DNA of 64,000 nucleotides from Indioceanicola sp046045995 (GCA_046045995.1 JBJOKR010000002.1:1-64000); one strand, 5' to 3'; numbered from the stretch's first letter, positions 8,527-17,428 are shown. Made by a program: numbers and translations. The notes: generated by a model not told the origin, from the letters alone.

Positions 8527-9465
8527 ATGGACAGCGCACAGCCGCTAGCCCGCCTGATCGCGACAGAACTGGCACAGCCGGTGGTTCCCGGCGCCCGCGC
8601 CATGGCCGAAACCCTGGCCGCCAAGGGGGCGGGAACGGTGGCGGCGGTGCTGTTCTATGGTAGTGTCCTGCGCACCGGCGACCTGGACGGAATCCTGGAT
8701 TTCTATGTGCTGGTGGATGACCTCCATGCCTGGCACGACCGCGCCGTGATCGCCACACTGAACGCCCGTCTTCCCCCCAATGTGGAATACTGGGAGATGC
8801 CCTGGCAGGGTCGTACCCTGCGGGCCAAGGTGGCGGTGTTGGAGCGCCGGCAATTTGCCCGCGCCGTCCGGGCAGACAGCCTGGACACCACCATCTGGGC
8901 CCGCTTCTGCCAGCCTGCGCGGCTTCTGCACGCCCGGGATGAAACAGTGGATGCCTGGGCGGTGGCGCAGATCGCCAGGGCCGTGGCCACGGCCGTCGGC
9001 TGGTCGGTCCAACTGGGCCCGGCGGAGGGGACGGCGCTGGATTACTGGTCCGCCCTGTTCCGCCGCACCTATGCCGCGGAGTTGCGGGTGGAGACAGGCT
9101 CGCGGGCCGGGCATATCGTCGATACCGATCCGGACCGCTACTCATCCATCTTCCGCCCCGCGCTGGATCTGGCCGGTGTCGCGGCGACGGAACGGGAGGA
9201 TCGGCTGGTCCCCGCCGTCACCGCCGCGGCCCGTCGCCGCGCCCCCTGGGCCTGGGGGATCCGCCGCCTCCTGGGCAAGCCACTGAACATCGCGCGGTTG
9301 GTCAAGGCGGCCTTCACCTTCACCGGCGGGGTCGATTACCTGGCCTGGAAGGTGGAGCGGCACACGGGCATCCCCCTCGCCCTGTCCGCCTGGCAGCGGC
9401 GCCATCCGATCCTGGCCTCTCCGCTTGTTTTGTGGCGCCTGTGGCGGCAGGGGGCGATCCGATGA
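8527..9465 (+). CDS. Tam41-like phosphatidate cytidylyltransferase family protein
   Basis: A 312-residue nucleotidyltransferase. YGSVLRT (GS at 45-46), then D58 in ILDFYVLVDD with D64-D65, followed by AWHDR, reproduces the GS/DxD core and the VDD..WH pattern of mitochondrial Tam41, which makes CDP-diacylglycerol from phosphatidate and CTP. The C-terminal part (RLVKAAFTFTGGVDYLAWKV) also fits. Placed directly after a probable ceramide kinase (15-base gap) and in one operon with a CDP-alcohol transferase, it is a good candidate to convert ceramide-1-phosphate to CDP-ceramide. The chemistry is by analogy and the substrate is inferred. Confidence 0.72.
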   Translation: MDSAQPLARLIATELAQPVVPGARAMAETLAAKGAGTVAAVLFYGSVLRTGDLDGILDFYVLVDDLHAWHDRAVIATLNARLPPNVEYWEMPWQGRTLRAKVAVLERRQFARAVRADSLDTTIWARFCQPARLLHARDETVDAWAVAQIARAVATAVGWSVQLGPAEGTALDYWSALFRRTYAAELRVETGSRAGHIVDTDPDRYSSIFRPALDLAGVAATEREDRLVPAVTAAARRRAPWAWGIRRLLGKPLNIARLVKAAFTFTGGVDYLAWKVERHTGIPLALSAWQRRHPILASPLVLWRLWRQGAIR

Positions 9466-10115
9466 CGGGGCAGCGGCCGGGGCGACCGGGCCGGAAACAG
9501 GGGGCGGATGGCAACGGCGTCCCCTTCCCGTCCTCCCTGCCCCATTATGACGCCCATGCCGCTGAATACGCGAACGCCCTGGCAAGCCATGATGTGGGGG
9601 AGGCTCGGGAACGGCTCCTGGCCCTGCTTCCGCCCGCGGCGGCCATCCTGGACCTGGGCTGCGGCCCGGGGCGGGACCTGATCGCCTTCCGGCAGGCAGG
9701 GCACGAAGCCATAGGGCTGGAGGGCAGCCCAGCGCTGGCGGAGATCGCGCGGGCGGCCAGCGGGGCGGAGGTTTGGACCGGCGACCTGCGCCACACCGCC
9801 CTGCCCCCTGTCCGGTTCGACGGGGTCTGGGCCCAGGCCGTTCTGTTCCATGTGCCGACCGCTGCCTTGGGCAATCTGCTGACGGCGCTTGCCGGAACCC
9901 TGCGCCCCGGCGGTATCCTGTATGCCTGCGACCCCACAGGCGGGAATGAGGAAGGGTGGGTCGGGGACCGGTACTTGGCGTTCCGCCGGCCCCAGACGAT
10001 CCAGGCGATCATGCGGCGGGCGGGCTTCACCCTGATCGAGACATGGCGCCGCCCGCCCGGCCTGCCCCGCCGCCAGCAGACCTGGGCCGCCGGGCTGTGG
10101 CGCAAGGCAAGCTAG
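9462..10115 (+). CDS. Class I SAM-dependent methyltransferase
   Basis: A 217-residue protein whose ATG overlaps the preceding stop (ATGA, 9462-9465). Motif I AILDLGCGPGRDLIAF binds S-adenosylmethionine; a GLEGSP acidic loop and LRPGGILYACDP (motif III region) follow. It is the last gene of the rightward lipid operon and could methylate the polar head group or another intermediate. Small methyltransferases of this type act on many small molecules, so the substrate is open. A hairpin at 10146-10187 lies between it and the convergent spt gene. Confidence 0.75.
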   Translation: MTGQRPGRPGRKQGADGNGVPFPSSLPHYDAHAAEYANALASHDVGEARERLLALLPPAAAILDLGCGPGRDLIAFRQAGHEAIGLEGSPALAEIARAASGAEVWTGDLRHTALPPVRFDGVWAQAVLFHVPTAALGNLLTALAGTLRPGGILYACDPTGGNEEGWVGDRYLAFRRPQTIQAIMRRAGFTLIETWRRPPGLPRRQQTWAAGLWRKAS

Positions 10116-10145
10116 GGCGAAACACCGGCTGATATCCGCCACGGC

Positions 10146-10187
10146 AAAAGCAAAGGGGCGGCGACCCTATCCGGACCGCCGCCCCCA
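10146..10187 (-). terminator. Rho-independent terminator of the spt operon
   Basis: The stem GGGGCGGCG / CGCCGCCCC is followed on the minus strand by TTTGCTTTT, so it terminates leftward transcription after spt. Because the stem lies between convergent genes, it may also slow rightward transcription from the methyltransferase. Confidence 0.75.
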
Positions 10188-10221
10188 ATTCCTGTCAACC
10201 GTCCGACCGGGACAGATCCTG

Positions 10222-11451
10222 TCATTCCGCCGCGGCAGCCACGCGAAGACCCGGTTCGGCCGGCAGCACACCCAGCTTCCGCCCCACCTCGGTGAACAGG
10301 CGGACAGCGGTGTCGATCTGCTGGGGCGTATGCGCCGCACTCACGCTGGACCGCAGCAGGGGTAGGTTGTTCGGCGTCGCCGGCGGCAGGGCCAGATTCA
10401 GGTACAGCCCCGAGTCCAGCAACACATTCCAGAAGGCGATGGCCAGTTCCTTCGACGGCAGGGCGATGGCGACGATGGGATTCGCCTCCGGCCCGACCTG
10501 GAAGCCCTGGCTCTTCAGCCCGTCATACAGGCGGCGGGCATTGGACATGAGCTTCAGGCGCAGGCCCGGCTCCTCCTGCATCCGGTGCAGGGCCTGGATG
10601 GTCGTGGCGATGACCGAGGGCGGCAGGGACGCCGTGAACATATAGGGGCGGCAGGCGACGCGCAGGATATCAAAATCCGGCAGGTCGGAGACGCAGAAGC
10701 CGCCGACGGCGCCCAGGCTCTTGGAGAAGGTGCCGACGATGAAATCGACATCCTGTTCCACGCCGTCCCGCTCCGCCAGACCGCGCCCGTGGTTGCCGAG
10801 GACACCCATGGAATGGGCCTCATCCACCAGCAGGAAGGCGCCGGTTTCCCGCTTCACCTGGGCAAATTCCTTCAGCGGGGCCGTGTCGCCCAGCATGGAA
10901 TAGATACCCTCCACCACAACCAGCTTGTTGCCGGGATGGTCGGCCAGACGGCGCAGGCGCTTGTACAGGTCGTCGGGGTCATTGTGCCGGAACCGGACCA
11001 CCTGGCCCGTTGTCATCTTCGCAGCGTCGTAGATGCTGGCATGGCTGTCGCCATCGATGACCAGGACATCATCCTTGCCCACAAGCGTGGACAGGATGCC
11101 CAGGTTCGCCTGATAGCCGGTCGTGAAGACCATGCAGTGCTGGCGACCGTAGAAACGGGCCAGCGCCGTCTCCAGGTCACCATGCCCGGCATAGGAGCCA
11201 TTGGCGATGCGCGACCCGGTCGTGCCCGTGCCCTGTTCCACCAGGGCTTCGACACCCTTGTCGATACAGCTCTGGTCGAAGGTCAGACCCAGATAGTTGT
11301 TGGTCCCGAGCAGAATCGTACGTCGGCCGCGGAGCATCCCCTCCGTCGGTGACAGGATCTGATCGAACTGGACGGAGAACGGATCGTGCCCGAACGATGC
11401 CAGTCTCTCGTATGCCTCGCGAAGCGGGGCGAATTTTGCCAGGATCGTCAT
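10222..11451 (-). CDS. spt: Serine palmitoyltransferase (alpha-oxoamine synthase)
   Basis: A 409-residue PLP enzyme. GTFSKSLGAVGG gives the internal aldimine lysine (K244); LLVDEAHSMGVLG (D210, H213) and DGDSHASIYD (H137) are the cofactor and substrate residues of the alpha-oxoamine synthase family. It condenses serine with an acyl thioester to give 3-oxo-sphinganine. The gene begins 2 bases after the stop of a dedicated acyl carrier protein gene, and a fatty acyl-AMP ligase is in the same operon. That arrangement, as in Caulobacter and Sphingomonas, identifies it as Spt rather than KBL or BioF. Probably soluble or peripheral; the first step of ceramide synthesis. Confidence 0.92.
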   Translation of the reverse strand: MTILAKFAPLREAYERLASFGHDPFSVQFDQILSPTEGMLRGRRTILLGTNNYLGLTFDQSCIDKGVEALVEQGTGTTGSRIANGSYAGHGDLETALARFYGRQHCMVFTTGYQANLGILSTLVGKDDVLVIDGDSHASIYDAAKMTTGQVVRFRHNDPDDLYKRLRRLADHPGNKLVVVEGIYSMLGDTAPLKEFAQVKRETGAFLLVDEAHSMGVLGNHGRGLAERDGVEQDVDFIVGTFSKSLGAVGGFCVSDLPDFDILRVACRPYMFTASLPPSVIATTIQALHRMQEEPGLRLKLMSNARRLYDGLKSQGFQVGPEANPIVAIALPSKELAIAFWNVLLDSGLYLNLALPPATPNNLPLLRSSVSAAHTPQQIDTAVRLFTEVGRKLGVLPAEPGLRVAAAAE

Positions 11452-11453
11452 AT

Positions 11454-11705
11454 TCAGGAAGCGCCCCGAAGATCATGGATAGTTTTCGCCAGGTCACCCA
11501 CCGTCTCGACCTCAGCAATCCGGTCGAGGGGTATTGACACGTCGAACTTGTCTTCCAGAACCATCACGAAGTTCATGACGGCAAGACTGTCAAGACCGAG
11601 GTCGCGTGTAATGTTTGTATCCGGCGTGATGGTGACTGGCGCGTGAAGATTCGGGCCGAGTGCGCGGATGATTTCTTCGATGATTTCGTCGTGGTCGGAA
11701 GACAT
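11454..11705 (-). CDS. Acyl carrier protein dedicated to sphingolipid synthesis
   Basis: An 83-residue ACP starting at MSSDHDEII. The phosphopantetheine attachment motif is DLGLDSLAVMNF with Ser at position 40. Its stop lies 2 bases before the spt start, so the two are co-expressed. It is likely loaded by the fatty acyl-AMP ligase encoded upstream and presents the acyl chain to serine palmitoyltransferase. A start 20 codons upstream exists but would put a Cys-rich extension before the usual ACP N-terminus. Confidence 0.88.
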   Translation of the reverse strand: MSSDHDEIIEEIIRALGPNLHAPVTITPDTNITRDLGLDSLAVMNFVMVLEDKFDVSIPLDRIAEVETVGDLAKTIHDLRGAS

Positions 11706-11885
11706 CCCACTTACCTGATCGACATGGTGAAGACCTGGACACGACATGATGGTGTCCGCGCACACGGAGAACCGTCACGGCTCCGTAAGGTAAATGCAAA
11801 GATGCTGCGTTCAAGAGGAAACCGTCGCAACAGATTGTTGCTTGGTGCAGATGGACGCAAACCCTTGTAAATCCGCAACACAGAA
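11706..11885. promoter_or_regulatory. 180-base spacer before the ACP-spt pair, with small palindrome
   Basis: This is the only sizeable gap in the leftward sphingolipid gene set. It is less GC-rich than its surroundings and holds GCAACA-gat-TGTTGC at 11827-11841. The position suggests an internal promoter or regulator site for acp-spt. No gene is visible. Confidence 0.3.
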
Positions 11886-12875
11886 CTAGCAGTCCAGCCA
11901 CCCCGCTTGCCTGTACCAATCGGCCACCGACTGGAATCCGGCCTTCAGGTCGCGCTGGGCCCGCCATAAAGTCGCGGGCGGAAGCCGTTCGGCCCGCACA
12001 GACCAGTCATCATGCAGTACTTCGCGGACCTTGCCTGTGGTGATCATCACAGCACGGCCAGTCACAGCGGCCCCAAAGCTGCCTAGGACGCCCGCGACAC
12101 GCAATGCCGCGGCGGGTATGCGCAGGCGGCGGGGCCGGGTGCCCAGGGCAGCGGCGGCGGCGGCGGCCAAATCGTCCCATCCATATCCAGCTGGATTGTC
12201 ATCGGCCAGTTCCAGCACCGCGCCGACCGTGCCCGCCCGGGCCAGCGCGGCGATAGCCGCGGCGCAATCCTCCACATGGATCAAGGCGATACGGGCATCC
12301 GGCCCGCCCAGCAGCGGGGCGATGGGACCCGCCGCCGCCTTGAACACGGCCAGCGTCTCCCGATCCCAGGGGCCGTAGATGGCCGGGGGGCGGACGATCA
12401 GCAGCCGTTGGTCCCCCAGCTCCGCCCGCGCCGCCTCCTCCCCCGCCCGCTTGCTGGCGGCATAGGCGGAAAGCTGCGGTTCCCGGGCGGCAAGGCTGGA
12501 GATGAGAAGCAGGCTTGTGCCGGGGGCATGGCTTGCCACCGCTTCCGCCACGCGGCGGCTGCCGTCACGGTTCACGGCCATGAACTGCGCCCGCCGCGCC
12601 GCCTTGATCAGCCCGGCCCCATGCACGACCACCGCCGCCCCGTCGACCAGGCGGGCCAGGGCCCGGGCGTCGCCCAGATCGCCCGGCACCAGTTCCAAAC
12701 GCAGATCGGCGAACAGCGGATGGGTCGGGTCACCCCGCACCAGCAGCCGGACCCGGTAGCCGGCGGCATCCAAGGCGCGGACGATGAAGCGGCCCAGGAA
12801 CCCGGTCCCCCCGGTCACAGCGGCGACGGGGCGGTCCAGGAAACCTGCATCGCCCGGGTCGGGGTTGGCGGTCAT
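11886..12875 (-). CDS. NAD-dependent epimerase/dehydratase-type reductase, CerR-like
   Basis: A 329-residue short-chain extended dehydrogenase. The Rossmann loop GGTGFLGRFIV lies near residue 20, and SAYAASK supplies the YxxxK catalytic pair. The start at 12875 (MTANPDPGDAGF) lies 8 bases from the ligase stop. In Caulobacter the homologous gene beside spt, cerR, reduces 3-oxo-ceramide, replacing the eukaryotic 3-ketosphinganine reductase step. Same neighbourhood and family, so the same role is inferred. A different NDP-sugar or steroid-type substrate is possible but less likely in this operon. Confidence 0.82.
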   Translation of the reverse strand: MTANPDPGDAGFLDRPVAAVTGGTGFLGRFIVRALDAAGYRVRLLVRGDPTHPLFADLRLELVPGDLGDARALARLVDGAAVVVHGAGLIKAARRAQFMAVNRDGSRRVAEAVASHAPGTSLLLISSLAAREPQLSAYAASKRAGEEAARAELGDQRLLIVRPPAIYGPWDRETLAVFKAAAGPIAPLLGGPDARIALIHVEDCAAAIAALARAGTVGAVLELADDNPAGYGWDDLAAAAAAALGTRPRRLRIPAAALRVAGVLGSFGAAVTGRAVMITTGKVREVLHDDWSVRAERLPPATLWRAQRDLKAGFQSVADWYRQAGWLDC

Positions 12876-12882
12876 GGCCGGA

Positions 12883-14613
12883 TCAGGCGGTGGCCGGGGC
12901 GGGATCGAAATCCCCGCGCACATACATCTGTTTGGCCCGCGACCGCGACAGCTTGCCGGACGAGGTCTGCGGCAGGGCATGGGGCGGGACCAGGATGATC
13001 CGCGCCTCCACCCCGTGGGAGCTGCGCAGCACACCGGCCACCTGGGTACGCAGCGCGTCGCGCGGTTCGGCCTGGGTCGGCCGGCACTGCACCAGAACGA
13101 TCACCATGTCGGTGCCACCATCATCCACACCGAAGGCGGCCACATCCCCGCTGCGCAGGCTTTCGATCTGCGTTTCCGCAGTCCATTCAAGATCCTGCGG
13201 CCAGATGTTACGGCCGTTGACGAGGATCAGGTCCTTGGCCCGGCCGGTGATGACGATCTGTCCGTCGACGCAATAGCCAAGGTCGCCCGTATCCAGCCAG
13301 CCGTCATCCGACAGGCAGGCCGCCGTCTCCTCCGGATGGCCGAAATAGGCCTGCATCAGCGACGGACCGCGGGCGAAGATGCGCCCCACCTCCCGCTCGC
13401 CCAGCGGCGCCCCGTTCTCCCCGCGCACGACGATCTCATGCTCCGGCAAGGGCGCCCCACAAAGGACGAAGTCGCGCTGACGCAGCGCCGTCGGCCCCGG
13501 CCGTTCGGCCAAATGGGCATCCTCCAGCCGGTCCAGGTCCACCGTGTCGGTGCGGATGCCCGTCTCCAGCGGCGCAAAGGACAGGGCCAGCGTCGCCTCC
13601 GCCATGCCGTAGCTGGCGACGAAGGCTTCCGCCCGGAAGCCGCGGGCGGCGAAGCTGTCGGCGAATTTGGCCATCACCCTGGGCCGCACCATGTCCCCGC
13701 CGATCCCGGCAACGCGCCAGCCCGACAGGTCCAGATCCTCCGTACTCGCCGTTTCCGCCCGGCGGGCAGCCAACTCGTAGCCAAAGGTGGGGCTGTAGGA
13801 CAGGGTGCCGCCATTGCGGGTCAGAAGCTGGAGCCACAACAGCGGGCGCCGGGCGAACTCCCGCGTGGGCAGGAAATCCACCGTCAGCTGGCTGGTGATG
13901 GGGGCGAGGGTGAAACCCACCAGCCCCATGTCATGGTACAGCGGCAGCCAGGAGACACAGCGGTCCCCGGGGCGCACCTGCAACCCGTGCCGGGTGATTC
14001 CCCGGCAATTGGTCATCAGCGCCGCCTGGGTCACCGCCACCCCCATGGGGAAGCGCGTGCTGCCGGAGGAGAACTGGAGATAGGCGAAAGCATCGGCGGA
14101 GACGGGCGGCAGGTCGATCCCGCCCGCCGGCACATCCCGGAACAGGTCCAGCGTGCCCGACGCCTTCAGCCCCAGACCGTCCACCGCCAAGGCCAGCCAT
14201 TCCGCCAGGAAGGCGGGGGCGAAGGCAGCCGTCGCCCCGGCGGAGCGGATCATGCGGCGGATATGGTCGATATACGCCTCCTTGCCGCCGAAGGCCGCCG
14301 GCAGGGGCATGGGTGCCGGGATCAGCCCGGCATACTGGCAAGCATAGAAGGCGCGCAGGAAATCGCCGTCCGTCTCCGCGATCAGGGCCACACGCTCCCC
14401 CCGGGCCAGCCCGGCGCGCAGCATCCGGCGCCCCAGGTCCAGGGCCTGGTCGCGCAGGTCGCGATAACTCAACGCCTCCGCCAGGTCGCCCTTGCCGGAA
14501 TAGAAGTTCAGTCCGCTCGTCCCCTGGGCGGCATAATCCAGCGCCTCCGTCACGGTGGCGAAATCGGCGAGACGCAGGGGAAGGCTGCTGTCGGTGGGAA
14601 CGGGCTGTTTCAT
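12883..14613 (-). CDS. Fatty acyl-AMP ligase / acyl-ACP synthetase
   Basis: A 576-residue ANL-superfamily enzyme (ATG at 14613; a GTG 11 codons upstream is an alternative). Adenylation motifs: YLQFSSGSTRFPMGV (P-loop), VASYGMAEATLAL, GWLDTGDLGY, and a C-terminal SSGKLSRSRAK lysine. The architecture fits fatty acyl-AMP ligases that transfer the chain to an ACP rather than to CoA. As first gene of the ligase-cerR-acp-spt set, it probably charges the dedicated ACP for serine palmitoyltransferase, as described for the Caulobacter locus. A gap of 134 bases separates it from the divergent glycosyltransferase. Confidence 0.88.
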   Translation of the reverse strand: MKQPVPTDSSLPLRLADFATVTEALDYAAQGTSGLNFYSGKGDLAEALSYRDLRDQALDLGRRMLRAGLARGERVALIAETDGDFLRAFYACQYAGLIPAPMPLPAAFGGKEAYIDHIRRMIRSAGATAAFAPAFLAEWLALAVDGLGLKASGTLDLFRDVPAGGIDLPPVSADAFAYLQFSSGSTRFPMGVAVTQAALMTNCRGITRHGLQVRPGDRCVSWLPLYHDMGLVGFTLAPITSQLTVDFLPTREFARRPLLWLQLLTRNGGTLSYSPTFGYELAARRAETASTEDLDLSGWRVAGIGGDMVRPRVMAKFADSFAARGFRAEAFVASYGMAEATLALSFAPLETGIRTDTVDLDRLEDAHLAERPGPTALRQRDFVLCGAPLPEHEIVVRGENGAPLGEREVGRIFARGPSLMQAYFGHPEETAACLSDDGWLDTGDLGYCVDGQIVITGRAKDLILVNGRNIWPQDLEWTAETQIESLRSGDVAAFGVDDGGTDMVIVLVQCRPTQAEPRDALRTQVAGVLRSSHGVEARIILVPPHALPQTSSGKLSRSRAKQMYVRGDFDPAPATA

Positions 14614-14747
14614 GCGGCGAAAGACCTGGACTTCGCGGCATGCCACCCGCGAACTGGACCGAAGGCATCAATCTGGTTAGCAAAGCATCGCCCCGCCATC
14701 AACGGCGCAGGGCGACACCGCTGTCCGGGGGGAGCAAAATCACGACC

Positions 14748-15968
14748 ATGACGCGGAATCCATCCCCATCCTCAACCGACGCACAGACCGGGCTGCGGCA
14801 TGTTGCCCTGTTCATGCACGGATTCGAGGCGGGGGGAGCCCAGCGCCGCACCCTCGCCCTGGCCGGTGCCCTGGCGGAACGCGGGCTTCAGGTGGATATG
14901 GTGGTTGTGGTTCGGCAAGGCCCCCTTGCCGCGGAACTGCCCCGCTTCGTTCGATTGGTAAGGGTTGGTGGCCGGGCGGCCACGCTCCCCCCCCTGTCGC
15001 TCAGCCGGCCGACGCGGCTGCTGGCGGGGGTGCACGGGCTGGCGGAATATCTGCGGGAATCACGGCCCCAGGTGCTGGTGGCGGCGGCGAACCATGCGAT
15101 CGTGGCCGCCCTTGCCGCCCATTTCCTTGCGGGGGCGACGGGCACCCGGCTGGTTCTGCGGATCAGCAATGCGCTCACCGGCGGGCGCGATACCATCCGC
15201 GACCGGCTGAAGCGCTGGACGGTGCGGCGGTTCTACGGCCGGGCCGACCGGGTGGTCGCCGTCTCCGCAGATATGGCGCGGGAGATCACCACCCTGGTCC
15301 CCGCCCTGGCGGCCCGGACGGAGGCAGCCCCCAACCCCGTCATCCCGCCCGACCTGCAAATCCGGGCGGCGGAACCGGTGGACAATCCGGTCTATGGGTC
15401 CTGGTTCGACGATGGCGGCCCGCCGGTCATCCTGGGACTCGGGCGGTTGGAACCGCAGAAGGATTTCCCCACCCTGCTGCGCGCCGTGGCCTCCCTGCGC
15501 CGGACCCGGCCCGTGCGGCTGCTGATCCTGGGCGATGGGGGGGAGCGGGCGGGGCTGGAGCGGCTGGCCGACGGCCTGGGCCTGGGGCCGGATGCCCTGT
15601 GCCTGCCGGGCTTCACGGCCAATCCGTTCCCGGTCGTGGCGCGGGCGGCCTGCTTCGTCCTGTCCTCCCGCTGGGAGGGGATGCCCGGCGCCCTGATCGA
15701 GGCGATGGCGCTCGGCTGCCCCGTGGTCAGCACCGACTGCCCCGGCGGCAGCCGGGAAGTGCTGTGCGACGGCGCCCTGGGCCCGCTGGTGCCGGTGGGG
15801 GACCCCGGCGCCCTGGCAGCGGCGATCGCCCGGGTGCTGGATTCGGGCGCCGACCGGGCGGCCCTGCGGGAGCGGGCGCAGGATTTCACCGTGGACCGCG
15901 CGGCCGATGCCTATCTGGCCGCCCTGGAGCGGGCCTTGGCCGGGCCGGTCAGGTCCGCCGACGCCTGA
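14748..15968 (+). CDS. GT4-family glycosyltransferase
   Basis: A 406-residue GT-B enzyme from an ATG at 14748 preceded by GGGGGGAGC. The N-terminal domain opens with LRHVALFMHGFEAGGAQRRT, typical of GT4 donors. The C-terminal domain carries SRWEGMPGALIEAMALGCPV, the EX7E nucleotide-sugar motif. It transfers a sugar from a nucleotide donor to a lipid or growing glycan at the inner membrane. It diverges from the sphingolipid ligase operon, so a glycosphingolipid role is possible. The adjacent flippase-like gene equally suggests polysaccharide assembly. It ends in a 20-base convergent overlap with that gene. Confidence 0.85.
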   Translation: MTRNPSPSSTDAQTGLRHVALFMHGFEAGGAQRRTLALAGALAERGLQVDMVVVVRQGPLAAELPRFVRLVRVGGRAATLPPLSLSRPTRLLAGVHGLAEYLRESRPQVLVAAANHAIVAALAAHFLAGATGTRLVLRISNALTGGRDTIRDRLKRWTVRRFYGRADRVVAVSADMAREITTLVPALAARTEAAPNPVIPPDLQIRAAEPVDNPVYGSWFDDGGPPVILGLGRLEPQKDFPTLLRAVASLRRTRPVRLLILGDGGERAGLERLADGLGLGPDALCLPGFTANPFPVVARAACFVLSSRWEGMPGALIEAMALGCPVVSTDCPGGSREVLCDGALGPLVPVGDPGALAAAIARVLDSGADRAALRERAQDFTVDRAADAYLAALERALAGPVRSADA

Positions 15969-17304
15969 AATACAGCACCACCGGCCCCAGCATCCCGCCG
16001 AGGATAAGGAGGGAGGCCGCCAGGAAGGCGATGCCCCCGCCGATCAGCCCGATACTGCCCAGCAGCCAGAACAGCAGCGGCAGGTAGATCACCGTCGTGA
16101 CCAGCCGCACAGCCAGGGCCGTGCCCGGATGCCCGGTGGAGATCAGCAACGGTTCCAGCGGAAACGCCCAGATGCCGATCACGGCCCCCGCCACCAGCCA
16201 CAGCATCACGGGATAGGCAGCGACGAATTCGGGCCCCACGGTCAAGCGCAGCAGCAACTCCCCCCCCAGCCACACGATGCCCAGGGTGGCGGTGCCGAGT
16301 CCCCCCGCCAGCAGGGCGGAGCGCAGGGCCAGGCGTCGCATCGCCCCATAATCCGCCCCCGCCGCCAGCCGCGCCAGTTCGGGATAGATGGCCGGGACCA
16401 GCAGTTTGGCCGGCTTGGCCAGGGCATCGGCGAATTGCCGCCCCACCCGGAACAGGGCCGCCGCCTGGGGCCCAAGCACCCAACCCACCGCCAGGGTCCC
16501 GATATGGGTGAAGGCCAGTTCCAGGGTGGTGTTCAGGTTGGTGGTCCAGACGAATCGCCAGATGCCGGTGAACCCCGCCGTCATCCCCCCGCCCCGCCAG
16601 CGCCACCCGGTCAGCAGGCCGCGCCGGTGCAACTGCCGCCACCCCTCCCCGATCAGGTGGATGCCGGCCAGGGCCGTGCCCAGGTACCAGGCGACCAGGA
16701 ACCAGCCGATCCCGCCCCCCAGGGCCCAGACCACCGCCCCGCCCGCCATGCGGATGAAGGGGGCGATGGCGCTTTGGGTCGCCAGAATGTCGAACCGGTC
16801 GATCAAGCGCAGCACGCCCGTGGGTGTCGCCGTCACCATGAACAGGACAGAAGTGACATAGAGCATGGCCGCCGGCACCACCTCCGCCGGCCAGCCGAAG
16901 CGGGGCGCCAGCCACCAGGCCAGCATCACAGCCAACACCATCCCCGCCGCCGCACTGATCCCGTCCAGCAGCACGGTGAAGCGCAGCAGGCGGCGGAAAT
17001 CCCCATGGGCGCCTGTCTGCAGGGCCGGGGTGCCGTAGCGCAGCACCGCCTGCCAGGACTGGAACTTCGCGATCTCCCCCACCGCCTGGGTGAAGGTGTG
17101 GATCAACACCAGCACCCCGAACGTCTCCAGCCCCAGGGCGCGGGCGGCAATGGCCAAGGCGGCCAGCCCGAACAGGGCATTGGCCGTCTTCCCCCCCAGC
17201 AGCTTGCCCGCATTGGCCAGCAACCGCCGCAGCAACCGGTCGGCCAGCCACCCGCCCGGCGGCGGGGAATCGGGTGCGGGGGTTGGCGGCGGCGGGGTGG
17301 ACAA
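15949..17304 (-). CDS. Polysaccharide biosynthesis protein / lipid-linked glycan flippase (Wzx-like)
   Basis: A 451-residue polytopic membrane protein with about 12 hydrophobic segments. The N-terminal ANALFGLAALAIAARALGLE and GVLVLIHTF resemble the MOP-superfamily Wzx/RfbX start. Such proteins flip undecaprenyl-linked glycans, or other lipids, to the periplasm. The start is weak: a TTG at 17304 without a clear ribosome site, after which the first 18 residues are Pro-rich. The 3' end overlaps the convergent glycosyltransferase gene by 20 bases. The pairing with a GT4 enzyme suggests a small surface-glycan unit. Confidence 0.75.
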   Translation of the reverse strand: MSTPPPPTPAPDSPPPGGWLADRLLRRLLANAGKLLGGKTANALFGLAALAIAARALGLETFGVLVLIHTFTQAVGEIAKFQSWQAVLRYGTPALQTGAHGDFRRLLRFTVLLDGISAAAGMVLAVMLAWWLAPRFGWPAEVVPAAMLYVTSVLFMVTATPTGVLRLIDRFDILATQSAIAPFIRMAGGAVVWALGGGIGWFLVAWYLGTALAGIHLIGEGWRQLHRRGLLTGWRWRGGGMTAGFTGIWRFVWTTNLNTTLELAFTHIGTLAVGWVLGPQAAALFRVGRQFADALAKPAKLLVPAIYPELARLAAGADYGAMRRLALRSALLAGGLGTATLGIVWLGGELLLRLTVGPEFVAAYPVMLWLVAGAVIGIWAFPLEPLLISTGHPGTALAVRLVTTVIYLPLLFWLLGSIGLIGGGIAFLAASLLILGGMLGPVVLYFRRRRT

Positions 17305-17428
17305 GGGGGGACCGGTCGGGAACTGCGTGGATCACGTACTGACTAGCAGGGGGATGGCCGATTGCCCAGGGTCGGGCGCGGATGGGAGGTTGCTCCGCCG
17401 CCTGTCAGTGGCACCGAATCCCCCGTCG

